A stretch of DNA of 64,000 nt, taken from Zychaea mexicana (taxonomy: Eukaryota; Mucoromycota; Mucoromycetes; Mucorales; Lichtheimiaceae). Below, one piece after another: positions 35,535 to 48,382 of the stretch. Below the pieces are notes generated by a model that saw nothing but the letters and a program-made list of their open reading frames with translations, ran no database searches and had not been told where the DNA came from. Position 1 is the stretch's first letter, and each line of letters starts with the position of its first letter. The position numbers and the translations under genes are program-made. Location of the stretch: NCBI RefSeq assembly GCF_025766255.1, contig NW_026516721.1, positions 1 to 64,000 of the forward strand, written 5' to 3'.

Positions 35535-36837
35535 CTACTCCTTCCAGATTCTACGGAGCATGGCCACTGCCTGATCAATCCCTGCTTGTGCCGCACTACT
35601 GTCATAAAAGCACATATCCAAGAATCCATGGCCGAATCCCAAGATTCGGAGTGCCGTAGTATCCACCCCAGCAGCCAACAATTTCCGTGCGTATGCCTCA
35701 CCTTCATCCAAAAGTGGATCCGCCTCGCACGTCACTACCAGAGCAGGCGGTAAGCCCTGTAAATCTTTTGTCGTCGCTTTCAAAGGTGACACGGTAGTCT
35801 TCTCTCGCTCCTTGTTGTCGGGTACATAGTGATCAAAGAACCATTGCATAAGCTCCCGGCCTGGATCATAGTTGGCAAACCTGTGATATGACTCGGTGTC
35901 AAAGTCGCAGTCCGTCACAGGATAAAAAAGCACTTGTGCACGTATGCCTTTGAATCCTCGTTGTTTGGCAAGGACTTTAAACCGTGTATGTGTGTGTGTG
36001 CAGCATGATCCAGAAACAAAATAAAAGGTTATTAAATTTGCAAATATTTGTTCTTGGGTCCATCCCAACTCACGCGTCACTGCCGCAGTTAGATTCCCGC
36101 CTGCTGAATCTCCTACAACGACCAGCGTGTTGGCATCCACATTGATGGATCGCGCATTCGCTTCGGTTCCTACCCACGTCACTGCATCGTAGCAATCCTC
36201 TAAACCGGTCGGATACTTGTACTCGGGAGCCAACCTATAATGAACAAAGATCACAGCAGCTCGCGCAGCAACAGCCAGCTATATGAACATCAACCCAACC
36301 ACCACCACCACCACAATAGATAGAGTATCTGTACTTTAGTCTTGATGATGGACAGCCTCTTGACAATAATGATTTGTTTTAGAAACAAGTGGGAATGGGG
36401 GAAAAAACAAGTGTCGGTCCCTACCTCGGTTCGCGGACGATGATGCGTTGAAGAGTTACCTATGACCCATCCACCACCGTGTCTAAAAAATGAGCAAAAA
36501 AAAAGGTATTCGGGTCAATATCATTCATTTATGCAGACCAATAACGCACACAAGCAACATACAGGTACACAATTACAGGCAAGATGACGTCTTCTGTACC
36601 TAAAGGTCGATTAATGGTCAACTGAATTGAGGCATCACCAGCTCTGTTTGGAATGGTCAATTCCTGCTCAATGACTGTCGGCAGTCGTTTCAACCATTGC
36701 GGATCAAGGGAGGCGTTGGTCCAGTTAGCTCTTCGAGATTCCGGAGTCCATTCCGATCTAGGAGTCTGTTCCGCTTTCAGGGCCTCTTCGAAGCAGGGTT
36801 CGAGTTGCAAACGTGAGGTAAACGGTGTCATAACCAT
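35535..36837 (-). CDS. HSL-family alpha/beta-hydrolase (esterase/lipase)
   Basis: This is a predicted 325-residue carboxylesterase of the hormone-sensitive-lipase group. Exons are 36837-36563, 36482-36425, 36278-36074 and 35974-35535. The oxyanion-hole motif HGGGW is at 93-97. The nucleophile is S169 in GDSAGG, with D265 in CEADPLLDEGE and H295 in GFGHGFLD completing the triad. YRLAPEYKYP is also typical of the family. No signal peptide is seen, so it is probably cytosolic. The last intron (36073-35975, 99 bp) has no stop in frame, so retention would add 33 residues just after the nucleophile elbow. The substrate is unknown. Confidence 0.93.
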
Positions 36838-39240
36838 ATAACACTGAAATAATTACTATAAAAGTGGCTAATAAACCGGCTGATGATAGTATCAAAAGAT
36901 AGGATTAGAAAAAACGCAGCAGCAGTTTGCTATATGTTGTGATGTTTTCTTATGATGCTGAAACGTGGGAACAAGATTATTTGTACTACAAAGTGTGTAA
37001 TGAAAAGATAGTGGAAACACACGGGAACTTGGTGATTGCCATGTATGTATATCAATAATCGTAGTAGCAAACTAATAAACGGGCACCGTAATTGCTGTTA
37101 TCATCAGCGAATTATTTCCATGGAGATCTTCAGCAGGATTAATATCAAGTTACCAATTTCTGGCTGCACACCGAAACGGCAATGTGAAGCTATGGAACTA
37201 ATAATAGATGATTATTGTATCAATTTCTAGCACAGGCACGCTAATTAAGCTTATGACTATGGTAGCTACTGAACAGACTGCTACTATAGCGAAACACAAG
37301 TGCGTAATATGTTCTTTGTAAACGGCCAAATGGAGAACACGGCTGCCGGCAAGAGAAAAGCTGTGAAAGCGAACTAATAACTTGGTTGTCAAGGACGTCG
37401 CAATCGCGTACCTCCCCAATCCTTGTCAGTACTTTAATGGTTTGTTTTGAGTAAATGTTTTTTTTTCGAAAACATAAGTGAACATGATATCCTTACTGTT
37501 AGTTTTATAATATCAGCAGACAGCACTACATGGGATTAACCAATGTTGTGATAACAATATATGATAAAGTCATTTGCCCTTTTTTGTTGTTTACCCCGAT
37601 CCGCCTGTACTGCAACGTACATCGCCTTTTAGGAATTTACTTTTTCCGTTTTCACAGAAAAGACGATATGTGTGCCTATCCTTGAATCGTCATGGTTCTA
37701 GGCTATTTCAAAAATTGACTCTGCTCATGCGGCTTTCTAACAGAATCATTGCGAAAACTCATTAATAGCGGATATCGTAGAAATCATTTTGTTATTGTAT
37801 CTAATAAGCGAGATATGTCATATGCTGTATAATAGACATTGCTCATTTAAGTGACAGCATAAAGGTCTCCGTGTAGCAATTCGGTAACGGAGTGCAATTA
37901 TTGTTTCGTATAACTTAAGAAGAGAGGAGCTCTCGGCCCAGACAATTGCATTCCAATCATAAACGAACCTTCTTCACCAGACGTATCCTTCCGCTATATA
38001 TCTCACATATCAAACACCTTCTTCCCTTTATCATACCACGACGACCACATATGCAAACTGTGTGCATGATTAACAATCGACAATGCTGATCCGTATGGTA
38101 GTTTGAACGATAGGATAACGTACAGCCAACCGTACGTTATGTATAATGAATAAAGGGGAGTAAGAGGACGTACGTTAAATATATACGGGTATCATTGTAG
38201 ATGATTGGCATGCTTCAAGATTAAGTTAAGTGGTCCGTTTTGCTCGGTAGCCATGACTTGGGTTAGCAGGGTTAATTTAAGCTCCTCCGTAATCCCATTC
38301 TTTGGTTTGGTAAATAACAAGTAGACGTGTTCTGCGCCAATGTATTACTGCTCATGCTTACAATATGAGGAACAGAGTGCAAATATGCATTTAAAGGTAT
38401 ATTTTCCATAAAAGATAGCCTCGTACATTAGTATAGAGTGAGAAAGATGCTACTCTTGGGAAAACTAATACTGTCTGTTGAACAGAAAGTAGCAAAGCAG
38501 ATCAAAAAAGTCAACTTAGTATCCTATGAAGGCAATCTTCGATCATCGCCACTGTCCAAAGGTGGTAGCAGCTCCCCCCACACGCCCTCTCTCTTTTGTA
38601 TATCGCGATGCGTGTGTTTTGCCGAAAAAATAGCCAGCATCAGGCAGGGAAAATGAAACCCCTTTATGGATTTCCTGGATTTCACTCTGTACCACCCCCA
38701 TGATAACGAGTAAAGACGTTTAGGAATTGTCATGGTGTCGACGGGTTCCACTGTTGTCTATAGTGTGAGACGGTCGGTACCTAGAGCAACCAACCTTAAT
38801 ATCGGGAGGAACTTCCCCGCTCCTTATAAATGCCTCCATCTTAAACAGTATGCGCCCTACCGGCTGATGCCGCTGCTGCTGTTATTACTGTTACGTTGTT
38901 ACTACAAGATATGATTAGTCATTAAAAAATCACACAGTATAGTCTGAAATAAAAATGCACATATACACTTTTTCTTAAAGAAAGATATTTTGCCTGTCTC
39001 TTCAGGGAAGTAAGTTCATAAGTACCATTGTTGTAATATCTGTCGATGAAAGTTACCTATACAAAGCTGGTCAAGAAACGGACCTAGCGCTCAGTAAAGA
39101 AGTGTGTGTTTTTAAAGAAAAAGAGATGAGTGTGAGCGAAAAAGAGCTTTGGCGATGACGGCGCAACTTTTATCCAGAGTTATCATTGTACTTGTGTGTC
39201 GTAGCACACACAATAGATCACTGGCTCCAAAGACCAAGGC
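36838..39240. other. intergenic region
   Basis: About 2.4 kb without a supported gene. Composition is AT-rich and reading frames are short. No repeats or transposon motifs were recognised apart from short simple tracts. Confidence 0.45.
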
Positions 39241-39242
39241 CG

Positions 39243-39250
39243 TATAAAAG
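39243..39250 (+). promoter_or_regulatory. TATA box of the MFS transporter gene
   Basis: TATAAAAG lies 72 bp upstream of the predicted ATG at 39322. This is a close match to the TATA consensus at a plausible distance. Confidence 0.6.
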
Positions 39251-39321
39251 GTGGGGATAATGTAATTTTGAAACAGTGGATCTTCTTTTTCCCTTTCTTT
39301 CCAGAAACAAATCACAAAACT

Positions 39322-42158
39322 ATGGCGAACATCACCAAGAGTAGCAGCAGTAATGACACAAATACCATCGCTTCGTACGATGAAAACAAGAATGATGTCA
39401 GCGAATCGACTTCAACACTGTCACAAAAGAAGAGCTTTACACAGCATCAACCAGTAGCACACCCTACAACATCAATAATAGACATAGAAAAAGAAGCCTC
39501 CACCGCCAAATACGGAAAGAATAATGACGATGATGTTGATGGTGAACAAAAATTTAGCAAGATATACAACCAAGAGGCATCTCCGGCTACTCGGAAACAG
39601 CGAATCATACGATCAATAAAATTTGGCATCCTGCTGTTTGGTCTGTTGATGGGCATGTTCATGGTTTCGTTAAACACAACCGTAGTCGCACCAGCGATGA
39701 ACATTATAGCAACAGAGCTAGACGATATCGCAAATCAAACGTGGATAGCCACCGCATACCTCGTTGCCATGGTAAAGCCCTACCTGACAGATCATAACAG
39801 GCAAAGAAAAAAGAACTTTAAAACTGAAAGAAATAAACGTATAGAATTCCCAACAAGCAATCGCCGGCAAATTTTCAGATGTGTTTGGAAGGTGAGAAAA
39901 AGCTTGAAGCATGATATGTATACGCTTATATTTACTGATTTCTCGTCCACATATTTGTATGTTTTCAGAAAACCAATTGTACTATTTGGCATGGTTTTCT
40001 TTACAGTTGGCTCTCTCATTAATGCTCTTACACCTACCATGAACGGATTGATTGCTGGACGCACGGTTCAGGGTTTTGGTGCCGGAGCCATTCTTAGCAT
40101 GCTATTTGTCATAATTGCAGATGTACGTTATTTTTTTTAAAACAAAAAAGGTCATAACAATGCAGAAAGAAGGGACAATCATCGTTAATCAAAGTAATAG
40201 GTTGCGCCCTTACGTTTACGCCCAAAACTTCAAAGCTCACTTGCAGTTGTTTATGGCCTTTCGAGCGTGATTGGTCCTCTCATTGGTAAGTACATGATGG
40301 TGATTAGCACCGAAAGAGACATTATAGACACATGTGTTTACACTTTATCATTTTGAACAATCAAAAAAAGGAGGAGCATTTGTGGACAAGCTGACATGGC
40401 GTTGGGATTTCTGGCTCAATGTCATTTTGGGAGGCTTTTCCTTTTCCGTCACCTTCTTGCTGTTCAAGGAACCAAAAGATATCCCAAAAAGTAGCCTCTG
40501 GTCCAAGGTTAAGCGAGTTGACTGGCTTGGTGTACTCTTCTCAATGGCATTCGTCTGCTGTCTTTTGCTTGGACTTAATTGGGGAAGTTCATACGGGTGG
40601 AGCTCGCCACATGCATATGCATCATTTATCGCTGCTGCAGTTTCTCTCATTGGACTTATTGTCGTTGAAGGTTGGGTTGCCCATGAACCGGTAAGTAAAA
40701 TAGCTGTTCCGGGAATTCTATACAGACGAGCGTAATAACTTTATATAATCTTTCTGGTTTTTGGAAACAGCTTATGCCTGCACAAGTTGTTCTCAATCCT
40801 GCTATTTTGACGGTTTACATCTATGCTATGTGTCTCGGTTTGAGGTAGGACACAAAGAAGAAAGTGCCACCTTTTGGTGTATCCACTAACGCTAGAATAA
40901 CTGGCGGATCATATAGCTTCATCGGAACTTTATACTTTGGCCCGGTCCTATATCAGTCGGTATTCGGCGCAAGTAGCACAGCATCTGGAGTTCGCCTAAT
41001 TCCCTATATGGCGCTATTAATCGTAGGATCTGTTGGAAGCAGCTTTTTACTGGGTCAATATGTTCAATATGAAATATTTTCTTGTTGTTGCATCAGCTTC
41101 CAATCTGCTGGGCTATGGCCTGTTTTACACTGTGAATGAGAACAGTAACTGGTAAGCTTTTTAATTACAATTATCAAAGTATGAAAAGCATAATATTTAA
41201 TTCGTCGATTCTTAGGGGTCAGCAAGCTGGTTACCTGGTTTTCTGTGGTAAAGATCAAGCAGAGAGTTTGTGTCATCACATCTGCTTATAGTGGTATCAT
41301 CCTTGAATAACAGAGTATTATTGGCATAGGTTTGGCGTTTGGATTATCACAACAAAACGCTATTTTGTCGGTACAGAAAATAGCACCCAAAGAATATATG
41401 GCAGTAGCCACAGCACTGGTAAGCGTGTCATCTCCCACACACTTGCATATACTGCCTCCCACGTTGTCAGCAACAATTCTAATTTGTTTTTCATTGCATA
41501 ATCAGCTCAACTTTTTTATGATGCTTGCATCTTCAGTGGTAAGATGAACTTGCTTTGTGATTTGCAGCCACACTGTGGGATTTTTTTTTCTTTGCACCTT
41601 CTGGAAAAACTGCTTAACCGGGCTTTTTTTTCACACGCACTATGATGACTACCGAATTAGGGAATCGCGATCTTTCAAGCGCTGTTCCAGCTGTTCTTAA
41701 CATACCAATTTACAAACCTCACGTCAGAAGAACTTGTAAGTTGTGTAGGAAGCCTCAGAGCCATTATTTTCAGAATATTTATTTTGTTGCCATTTTATTA
41801 ATAGGCCATTGCTGAAGAGTACGACGCTCTCAGTAACTATATATACATCCATGACCTCCCTGACGGTGTTCGAGAAAGCGTTATCAGATGTTATATGCAA
41901 GCCCTGAATAACGTCTTCATTCTCCCCTTGGTAGCAGCTGGTTTGGGATTTGTTGCAACACTTTTCATCAAAAAGATAAGATTCCTTGGACGTCATCGGA
42001 GCGAAGACGATGAGGACCAACAGAAGAAGGCAGTTGTGGTAGCACAAGACGAGAAAATATCCTCAGACGTTGATGTAGAAGCCGGTGAATTGACCACAAG
42101 AACATTGCCAGCAGAAGTTGTACATACTAGAGCAGACAAAGACGCAAATCAGAACTAG
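39322..42158 (+). CDS. DHA2-type MFS drug/proton antiporter, one frameshift
   Basis: This is a predicted 14-helix transporter of about 650 residues, likely in the plasma or vacuolar membrane, of the class that exports drugs or moves basic amino acids or siderophores. Twelve exons: 39322-39771, 39845-39891, 39969-40122, 40201-40285, 40371-40690, 40771-40844, 40917-41151, 41216-41237, 41314-41418, 41506-41538, 41661-41735 and 41805-42158. Family motifs include SLNTTVVAPAM, TWIATAYLVAM, KFSDVFGRKP (motif A) and GRTVQGFGAGAI. After a hydrophilic N-terminus of about 90 residues, the helices follow in order. The frame is lost by one base near 41061-41068: LLGQYVQ and the following MKYFLVVASAS are in different frames. 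All other joins keep frame, so this is a very young pseudogene or a sequence error. One donor is the unusual GTTTTC at 41238. Confidence 0.85.
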
Positions 42159-42635
42159 GCGCCCAAGAACAGAACAGAGGCAAAAGAAAGCGCAAGATTA
42201 TAACCAACATCAACAAAAATCTGTAGCATAATAATTATACCACCACTATGTTCTTCTACTTCTTTTATTATTTTACCATTATTAATTTCCAAGAGCCTAT
42301 GTCGCCTTTGCAACCTATTAATTGTTGTCGTAGTCAAACGTAATGAGGATCATCCCATAATAAGTTATTTATATTCGAGCATTTATACACACGCTTTATT
42401 ATGTGGCAACCCATGGATGATGGTCGGTCTATGTTTGTTGGCAAATTACGACATAATGGGTTAGTGGGGTAATTCATCAGACGACCTGTGGGGCATGCAC
42501 ATGAAAATAACCATGACCGATTTATGCACAAGAAGCAGGCGACCAGCGCAAACTAAGAAGACATAGATTATTGCTATGCAATAATCGATACTGGTCGAAT
42601 GAGACGTGGCAATGACGCTAATTACACGCTAAAGT

Positions 42636-42645
42636 TATATATAAA
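42636..42645 (+). promoter_or_regulatory. TATA box of the small membrane-protein gene
   Basis: TATATATAAA lies about 45 bp upstream of the ATG at 42688, suggesting a short leader. Confidence 0.55.
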
Positions 42646-42687
42646 CTCAGAAGCGACTTGAAGAGAAAGAAACAGCAACTCTACACC

Positions 42688-43240
42688 ATGTCCATGATTC
42701 CTCGTTTACCTCCATTACTATTGGCACTCATCGGAGGAGCTTCGGTGTACGGCATTAAGGTCATTTTAGACCGCTTAGAGCCTATGGCAATTGGTCCGCC
42801 TGGATCTTCGGAACATGCCGAGAAATTGAACAAAATTAAGATCTTTGCTCGTCGTGGTGGGATTGCCATGGCAGCAGCAGGAACGATTTATGCAGGCGCT
42901 TGGGGTAATGAAATAACAGACGTCAATATTAAAGACCCTTTTATGCCTTCAAGTACATAATCACTCATTCCAAAACGTCAAATTACTTTTATTAGCATAT
43001 GGTAAACGAACACATCGACCCACCCCAGCTGCTTCACATACTGACGGTAATGAAGAAGGGTTTTACAGCGATCAGTACAGTGATCGTGAACAGCGATTCC
43101 GTGCAGAAACAGAAAAATTGAAACAAGAACAACAACAGAAAGAACAACATGCGCGCTCGCGGTTAGCAGCAGAGCAAGCTTCTATGGAAAATAGAACATC
43201 CTCATCATCACCATCGTCATCACCGCAGCAGCAAGGATGA
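42688..43240 (+). CDS. small predicted membrane protein, unknown family
   Basis: This is a predicted 169-residue protein from exons 42688-42952 and 42996-43240 (43-bp intron, donor GTACAT, acceptor ATTAG). The N-terminus holds a hydrophobic helix (LPPLLLALIGGASVYGIKVI), and a second weakly hydrophobic Gly/Ala segment lies at about 55-70. The C-terminal exon is hydrophilic and coiled-coil-like, with DREQRFRAETEKLKQEQQQK, and ends in Ser/Pro/Gln. The layout, a short membrane anchor plus a helical tail, resembles small organellar membrane proteins, but I do not recognise the family. If the intron is retained, translation stops after Ser-Ser-Thr at 42960. Confidence 0.65.
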
Positions 43241-43880
43241 GAATAATACTATTTCTTCGCTTCCTTTGACAGGCAAAGAAGGGTGCAATTTCTATGTATA
43301 TATATTTTGCTATATTTTTTAACATAGTAATTGGATTTAAATCCAACCAAGCTAATATTTAATCCTCTTTGTTTTGTATTCTTAAGCGTAAATAAAGCTT
43401 ACAATGTATCCTTATTTCTTAAAAAATGTGTGTCCCATGCAGATGTACAAACACGAATGTATTATTAGCAAAAATTCATGCAGGAAGATAAAGAAATTTT
43501 CGTATAGTTGAAAAGTGGCCGAGCAGTAAAATTCCCCACGTAAGTTTATGTGTCACCGTATATAACCTTTGATGATGATGATGTTGTTGTTGTTGTTGTG
43601 TGTGCAGCACTAGCGTTGTGAAGTTTGTATCTAGTGAAGAGTGTTGTTATGTGTTCCGTAATAATAGTAATTTTTCGTTTCTTGTTCTTGATCTTTAATA
43701 CGACTGGTGTTGTCGTTGTTGATAGTATCATAGGCGTGATTGTGAAGGAAACGTTTGAATCGTAGCAAGTCGGTTGAATGGTGGTAAGTAGCAGTAAGTT
43801 GGATGCTGATGATGTTCTGAATATGGCATGATTACATCTGATTAGTTTGCAATTTGGACGCTTCGAAAGTGGTGTCGCTT

Positions 43881-46232
43881 TCAACCACTGTTGTTTTCGT
43901 CTTCGTCAGGCGGAGGAGCCAATCCACCTAACTGTTCTCGTAAAGAGGGAAGAACCACATCCTCTTGCGAGTGACGACCGGCGTTCAGAATTGGTCGCGT
44001 ACGCAAAATTAGCTCGGGTCGATCTGGAGGAGCTTCTAATGAGGATGATGCTGCACTCTGTTTGTTGCTAGATACTACTGATCCAGCTGCTGTTACTGTT
44101 GCGGAAGGTCGTTGTAGCGAATGTTGCATTTGTTGCTGATGTTGATGGTTTTGATCGATATTATGCAATGATGCTAAAGATGGGTTTGACGACGAGGACG
44201 ACGATTCTCTTCGTGACGAGGAAGAAGCAAGTAAGTTTGAAGCCTCGTAATGTTGTGAATGATTATGATGATGGTGCTGTTGTTGGGTATTGCGAGCTTC
44301 AGGCCTATGAGATTGCTCATACGATGCTTGACATACTGATGGAATGTTGTCGGTAGTGCTGGAACCGCTGGTAGCGGTGGGGGTAAAATTGCTGTCGTAC
44401 GTAAGAGGTGGTAGTCGCCAATAAGGTGGTGTCGCAGGTAATTGTTGTGAATGTGGTTGTTGAGTTTCGATTCTACGCGAAGCATGGGTCAAGGGATATC
44501 GTAGCGCATCATTGTTGGTCAATATAAAAGGGGACAAAGATGACGGTGTAGTAGTTGATGGGTGGATCATGTTATTGCTAATAATCGACGTTGGATCGTC
44601 TGGTGAACTTGGATGTAGTAAGCTAGCCACATTGATCTTGAAAGCTCCGACATCTAAACAAGTGATATAATGTAAAGTCGTTTAACTGGGAATTGTTATC
44701 CAAATGCAAGTTAAAAGGCCTTTACCTTGGTGAATAGGCGCTCGTTCCAGTGTTTCTTGAGTACTCGAGGAGGAATATGACGTTATATTCGATCTTGAAG
44801 TTGTTGTATCGCTTGCTATTAGCCGTAGCATCTTTCCACTGGATGATGATTCAACTATATGATCATCGTAAGGATGTAATGGGCCGTCAACAGCTGTTAC
44901 TACGACATCTCAATATCAATAATGGAAATTTCGTTACCATTGCTAACCCGTCGATATGCTGAATTGGTTTTACTGCTGTTCGCCGATGATTGTGAATATA
45001 ATCCAAGTTCTGGTGGGAAACGTCTGTCATCGAATGGTGGTGTTGTATTAAGCGGCGAAGATGATTCTTCTGCGTCATGCGTTGCTGACCCAGCCCGATC
45101 ATCGCTGCTGCTATCTTCTACTAAAGTCAGTAATGCTCTCTTTTGGAAGTGAAAATCAGAAAAGCTTTCCTTACCGCCGTCGTCGTCGTCATCGTTATCT
45201 CGCGACTGTCGTCGGCTCCCTGTGCCTCTCTTACGTGATTCTTTGCGTATACGAATTTTCAAACCCTGCTGTGCGAAGTGCCGTGCAAGAGGACATGACA
45301 AGTGCATTCCAGGAAACTAGAGTTGACAGCGATAGAAAAAGAAGTGTGACATAGTGAGAAAACTACGTGTTATCGAAAAGAATAATAAGCTTTTGCTAAA
45401 AGAATAAGAATACTAAATAAATTGTACGATAGTTCTTTTACCTTCTTAGCAGAGTACACTGTGAATGGATCTGTAAGCACCCCTCGTCGGTAATGAACGC
45501 CGGATCTGTAGACGCGTGACGAGTAGTGAGAGCATAGAAAGAAAGAGACAGGGAGCAAGAAAGAGAAAGGCTTTGCTGTTAGCGAATATCTTTATACTTT
45601 GTAGCGTATAGTAGCTTCGGGTCATAACAAGATTCATTACTCCACTATCTCAAAAAGGCACATTCGCAAGCGATAGTAACCATCAACGCGAACTGAGATA
45701 TCGGAAAACGCGAAAAAGGCTCCTTCCGTGTCATCAAGGTCACGTAGCAAGTATAGCGATGAGACTGTTCTTCCTATCGTCAGTTTGCTGTGAAAGTCAA
45801 TTCGCGGCGGTTCGTCCGTTTCGTCTCCAGCAGGTACGAGTACAGCCGTCATAAATATGTAAGGAGAGAGATTCTGCAAACTAAAGGAAAGGTAAGTAAA
45901 AACAAAACACGATTGAACCGGATAATGGTGCCAAACGTCGCACTCCAGTATGAACAACTCACGTTTCATCGTTCGTTTGCCCAATCAGCTTCAACTGTAC
46001 GATTGGAGGGGGATCAATGGGTCTCCGATCAACTTTGTAAGCCCAAACGATGTACACGAGAGAAATAGTACGAGCAAACATGTTAGTTCCCTTATATCGG
46101 CAACACATATTAAAAGATCAAGCACTGCATATAAAACATGACATTTCTATTACCTCGTTCTCCAACGCCACACATACGAGATCGCACCGGCTGTTGTCGA
46201 ATGATCAGTTCGAATGAGCTATTTCTTGTCAT
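43881..46232 (-). CDS. velvet-domain transcriptional regulator
   Basis: This is a predicted 562-residue member of the velvet family (VeA, VelB, VosA group), fungal DNA-binding regulators that link development, light and secondary metabolism. Eight exons on the minus strand: 46232-46154, 46032-45963, 45880-45641, 45505-45442, 45316-45175, 45120-44974, 44899-44726 and 44653-43881; frame is kept throughout. The velvet domain spans about residues 6-180: ELIIRQQPVRSRMCGVGER, DRRPIDPPPIVQL, TVSSLYLLRDLDD, FSDISVRVDGYYRLRMCLFE, DPFTVYSAKK, FPGMHLS and LARHFAQQGLKIRIRK. The rest is low complexity, with GAFKINVASLLHP and LPSLREQLGGLAPP near the C-terminus. The intron at 45174-45121 (54 bp) is a multiple of three and stop-free. 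The acceptor at 44900 could instead lie 9 bp upstream. Which velvet subgroup it belongs to is not settled. Confidence 0.9.
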
Positions 46233-48382
46233 TAGCGATTCCGAGATTAGAAGGTAGATTTCGAAAAAAGCTTACGCGGGTAGACGTGAACAGGTCTGGC
46301 CTGCCAAATTAAGCGGTTGCGACCAGTCCAAATGGCTCATACAAGGGCCAGACTCGGGGGAGATTTCTGGTTATTTTTTCTCACTTGCTTGTTTTGCTAG
46401 AGAGGGACAAAAAACCAGAAGTAAGCAAAAGCAAGGAAGAAGGGGAAAAAGGGTGCAAGCGACGAATAAAATCGCTAGTGTTGTTTGTAACCCGATTGGG
46501 AGGGAAAAAAAAGGCAAGATAATATGAGGCTAACGCATTCAACACCTAATAATAGCTGGTAATTCAGCACATCTCTAGTAATTTTTTTTCCGCTGGGCTG
46601 TATGAACTTCTGGTTGCTGGAAAACCTAGACTTTTGGCAGATGAAGGGCGCTGTAAATGTGTCTCTTTGCATTTTGCCGACCAATTGGATGTTTTGAGTG
46701 CAACACGAAAAGACGAACTTATGGGGAGCATTTCCGTATATGGTTACACCGTGTAACAATTAGAATTTTCTCGATTGTCACGATAAACACCGCCTCTCAG
46801 CGGTCGTTGCTTAAAAATAAATAAGGCTATACCGACCCTTACCCACAGTTACCACCGCGCCCCTTTTAAATCTCAATCTCGATCGAAATTGCCTTAAAAG
46901 GGCATCAAGAGCATATATATGTCATGGATCATCACGGCTGCTGCAAGAGAAACCTACCAGTCTCCTCTCTGTATCCGGGGCAGCTTTTCCTTAGGGCTTC
47001 TTTTACATGTTATCTCAGGGGGTTACACGCAATGTCCCCCAAAAAGGGTATGTAGGAAATCAACAGAGCCCCAGCTACACATTACAGGGGGAAATCTGGT
47101 CAGTTCGCGGAAGAATCGAGAATGATACTATAATTGCTCTGCCAAGCAAGTTTAAGCGCAGCCAAACCCTAGTCTTCAGCCAATGCGAACGTCTAGTCGT
47201 TGGCTCAGTTACTACACTGCTGCGGGAATTGGGACACAGCATTTTTTCAGGAGGTTGTCTTGAAATTAAAAATGAAACACTTCAATTAAAAGAGGATTTC
47301 ATTGGTGCTGTTTAAGGTTTGTTGGAGTATGTATTGCGAAGGTCAAAGGCTAATCCCTCCTTTTATAGGGGAGGAGGACTTGTATGAACTGCGGCTGCCG
47401 TGTCATCTCTTTCGTACCTACGTCACACTTCATGTCTCTGGAAAGCACTAGTGTCGTTCGTGTATTGAGAGACAGCGGAGGGAAACGGTTCTGCACTCCC
47501 CTTTAGCCGATTGTGACCACCGTTTGGATCGGAACTATAGTTAAATATGCATCAGCTAATCGCATCTCACCGAATGGTGACGGTACACAGCAGCATCAAG
47601 TACCGCACACGACCCCCTTACGTGTACCCCCGCCCCTGATTCTCTTTTGTTTGAATATCGTCATCGTACAAGCATTTTAGGGAAGAGAGGAAATACTTCA
47701 TAAATTGGTATCAACCAGATAGTTTTTTATGTTGCACGCGCGATGAGGTGATCTCACCTAATACCAACTCAGCACCTGAATATAAGGTACTTCTCGAAAA
47801 AGAAAAGGCGGTACACAAGATAATGTTATATAATATGACATACGTGCAAACAAGACCTAGGGTCACTGGGAACTCGTTGATCGATACCAAATCCAGATAG
47901 TTTCTTTGGGGATACACAAAGTTCCCACAGACTGGATAGAGTTTATAAAAAGGATCAACCATATGGTGTAGTACATACATTAGATTCTAAATATTACTTC
48001 TCAAGTTGATGACTAGAAACACTCGTTACTTTCTTATAAGTATATAATCAACGTATCAACTTAAAAAAAGGAGAAATTCATTCTACATTGCACAGTGTAT
48101 TCACCGTATCAGTTTGTGATAGTGATTTTCCTGTAGTAAATTACATAGCTATGGAGTTGGCAAGTTGAAGACGACGAGAAAGCATATACCTAATACTAAG
48201 CGTGGAAGCCTACACACTGATTTGTTTCCCAAGTTACGCTCCATTAAGTGTGCAGCGCTGTAGAGCGTTTCAAAGAACGTGTACCATGTGAGCTGTTAAC
48301 CAATTGTAACAAGGAGATATAACCGCAATCAAGATTTCTGCATAAAAGTGGCATACTAGCATATGAAACCCGCATGTACTGT
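46233..48382. other. intergenic region
   Basis: About 2.1 kb, presumably including the velvet promoter. A short inverted repeat (GCCCCTTTTAA against TTAAAAGGGC) lies at about 46859-46902. No gene or transposon protein is recognised. Confidence 0.45.
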
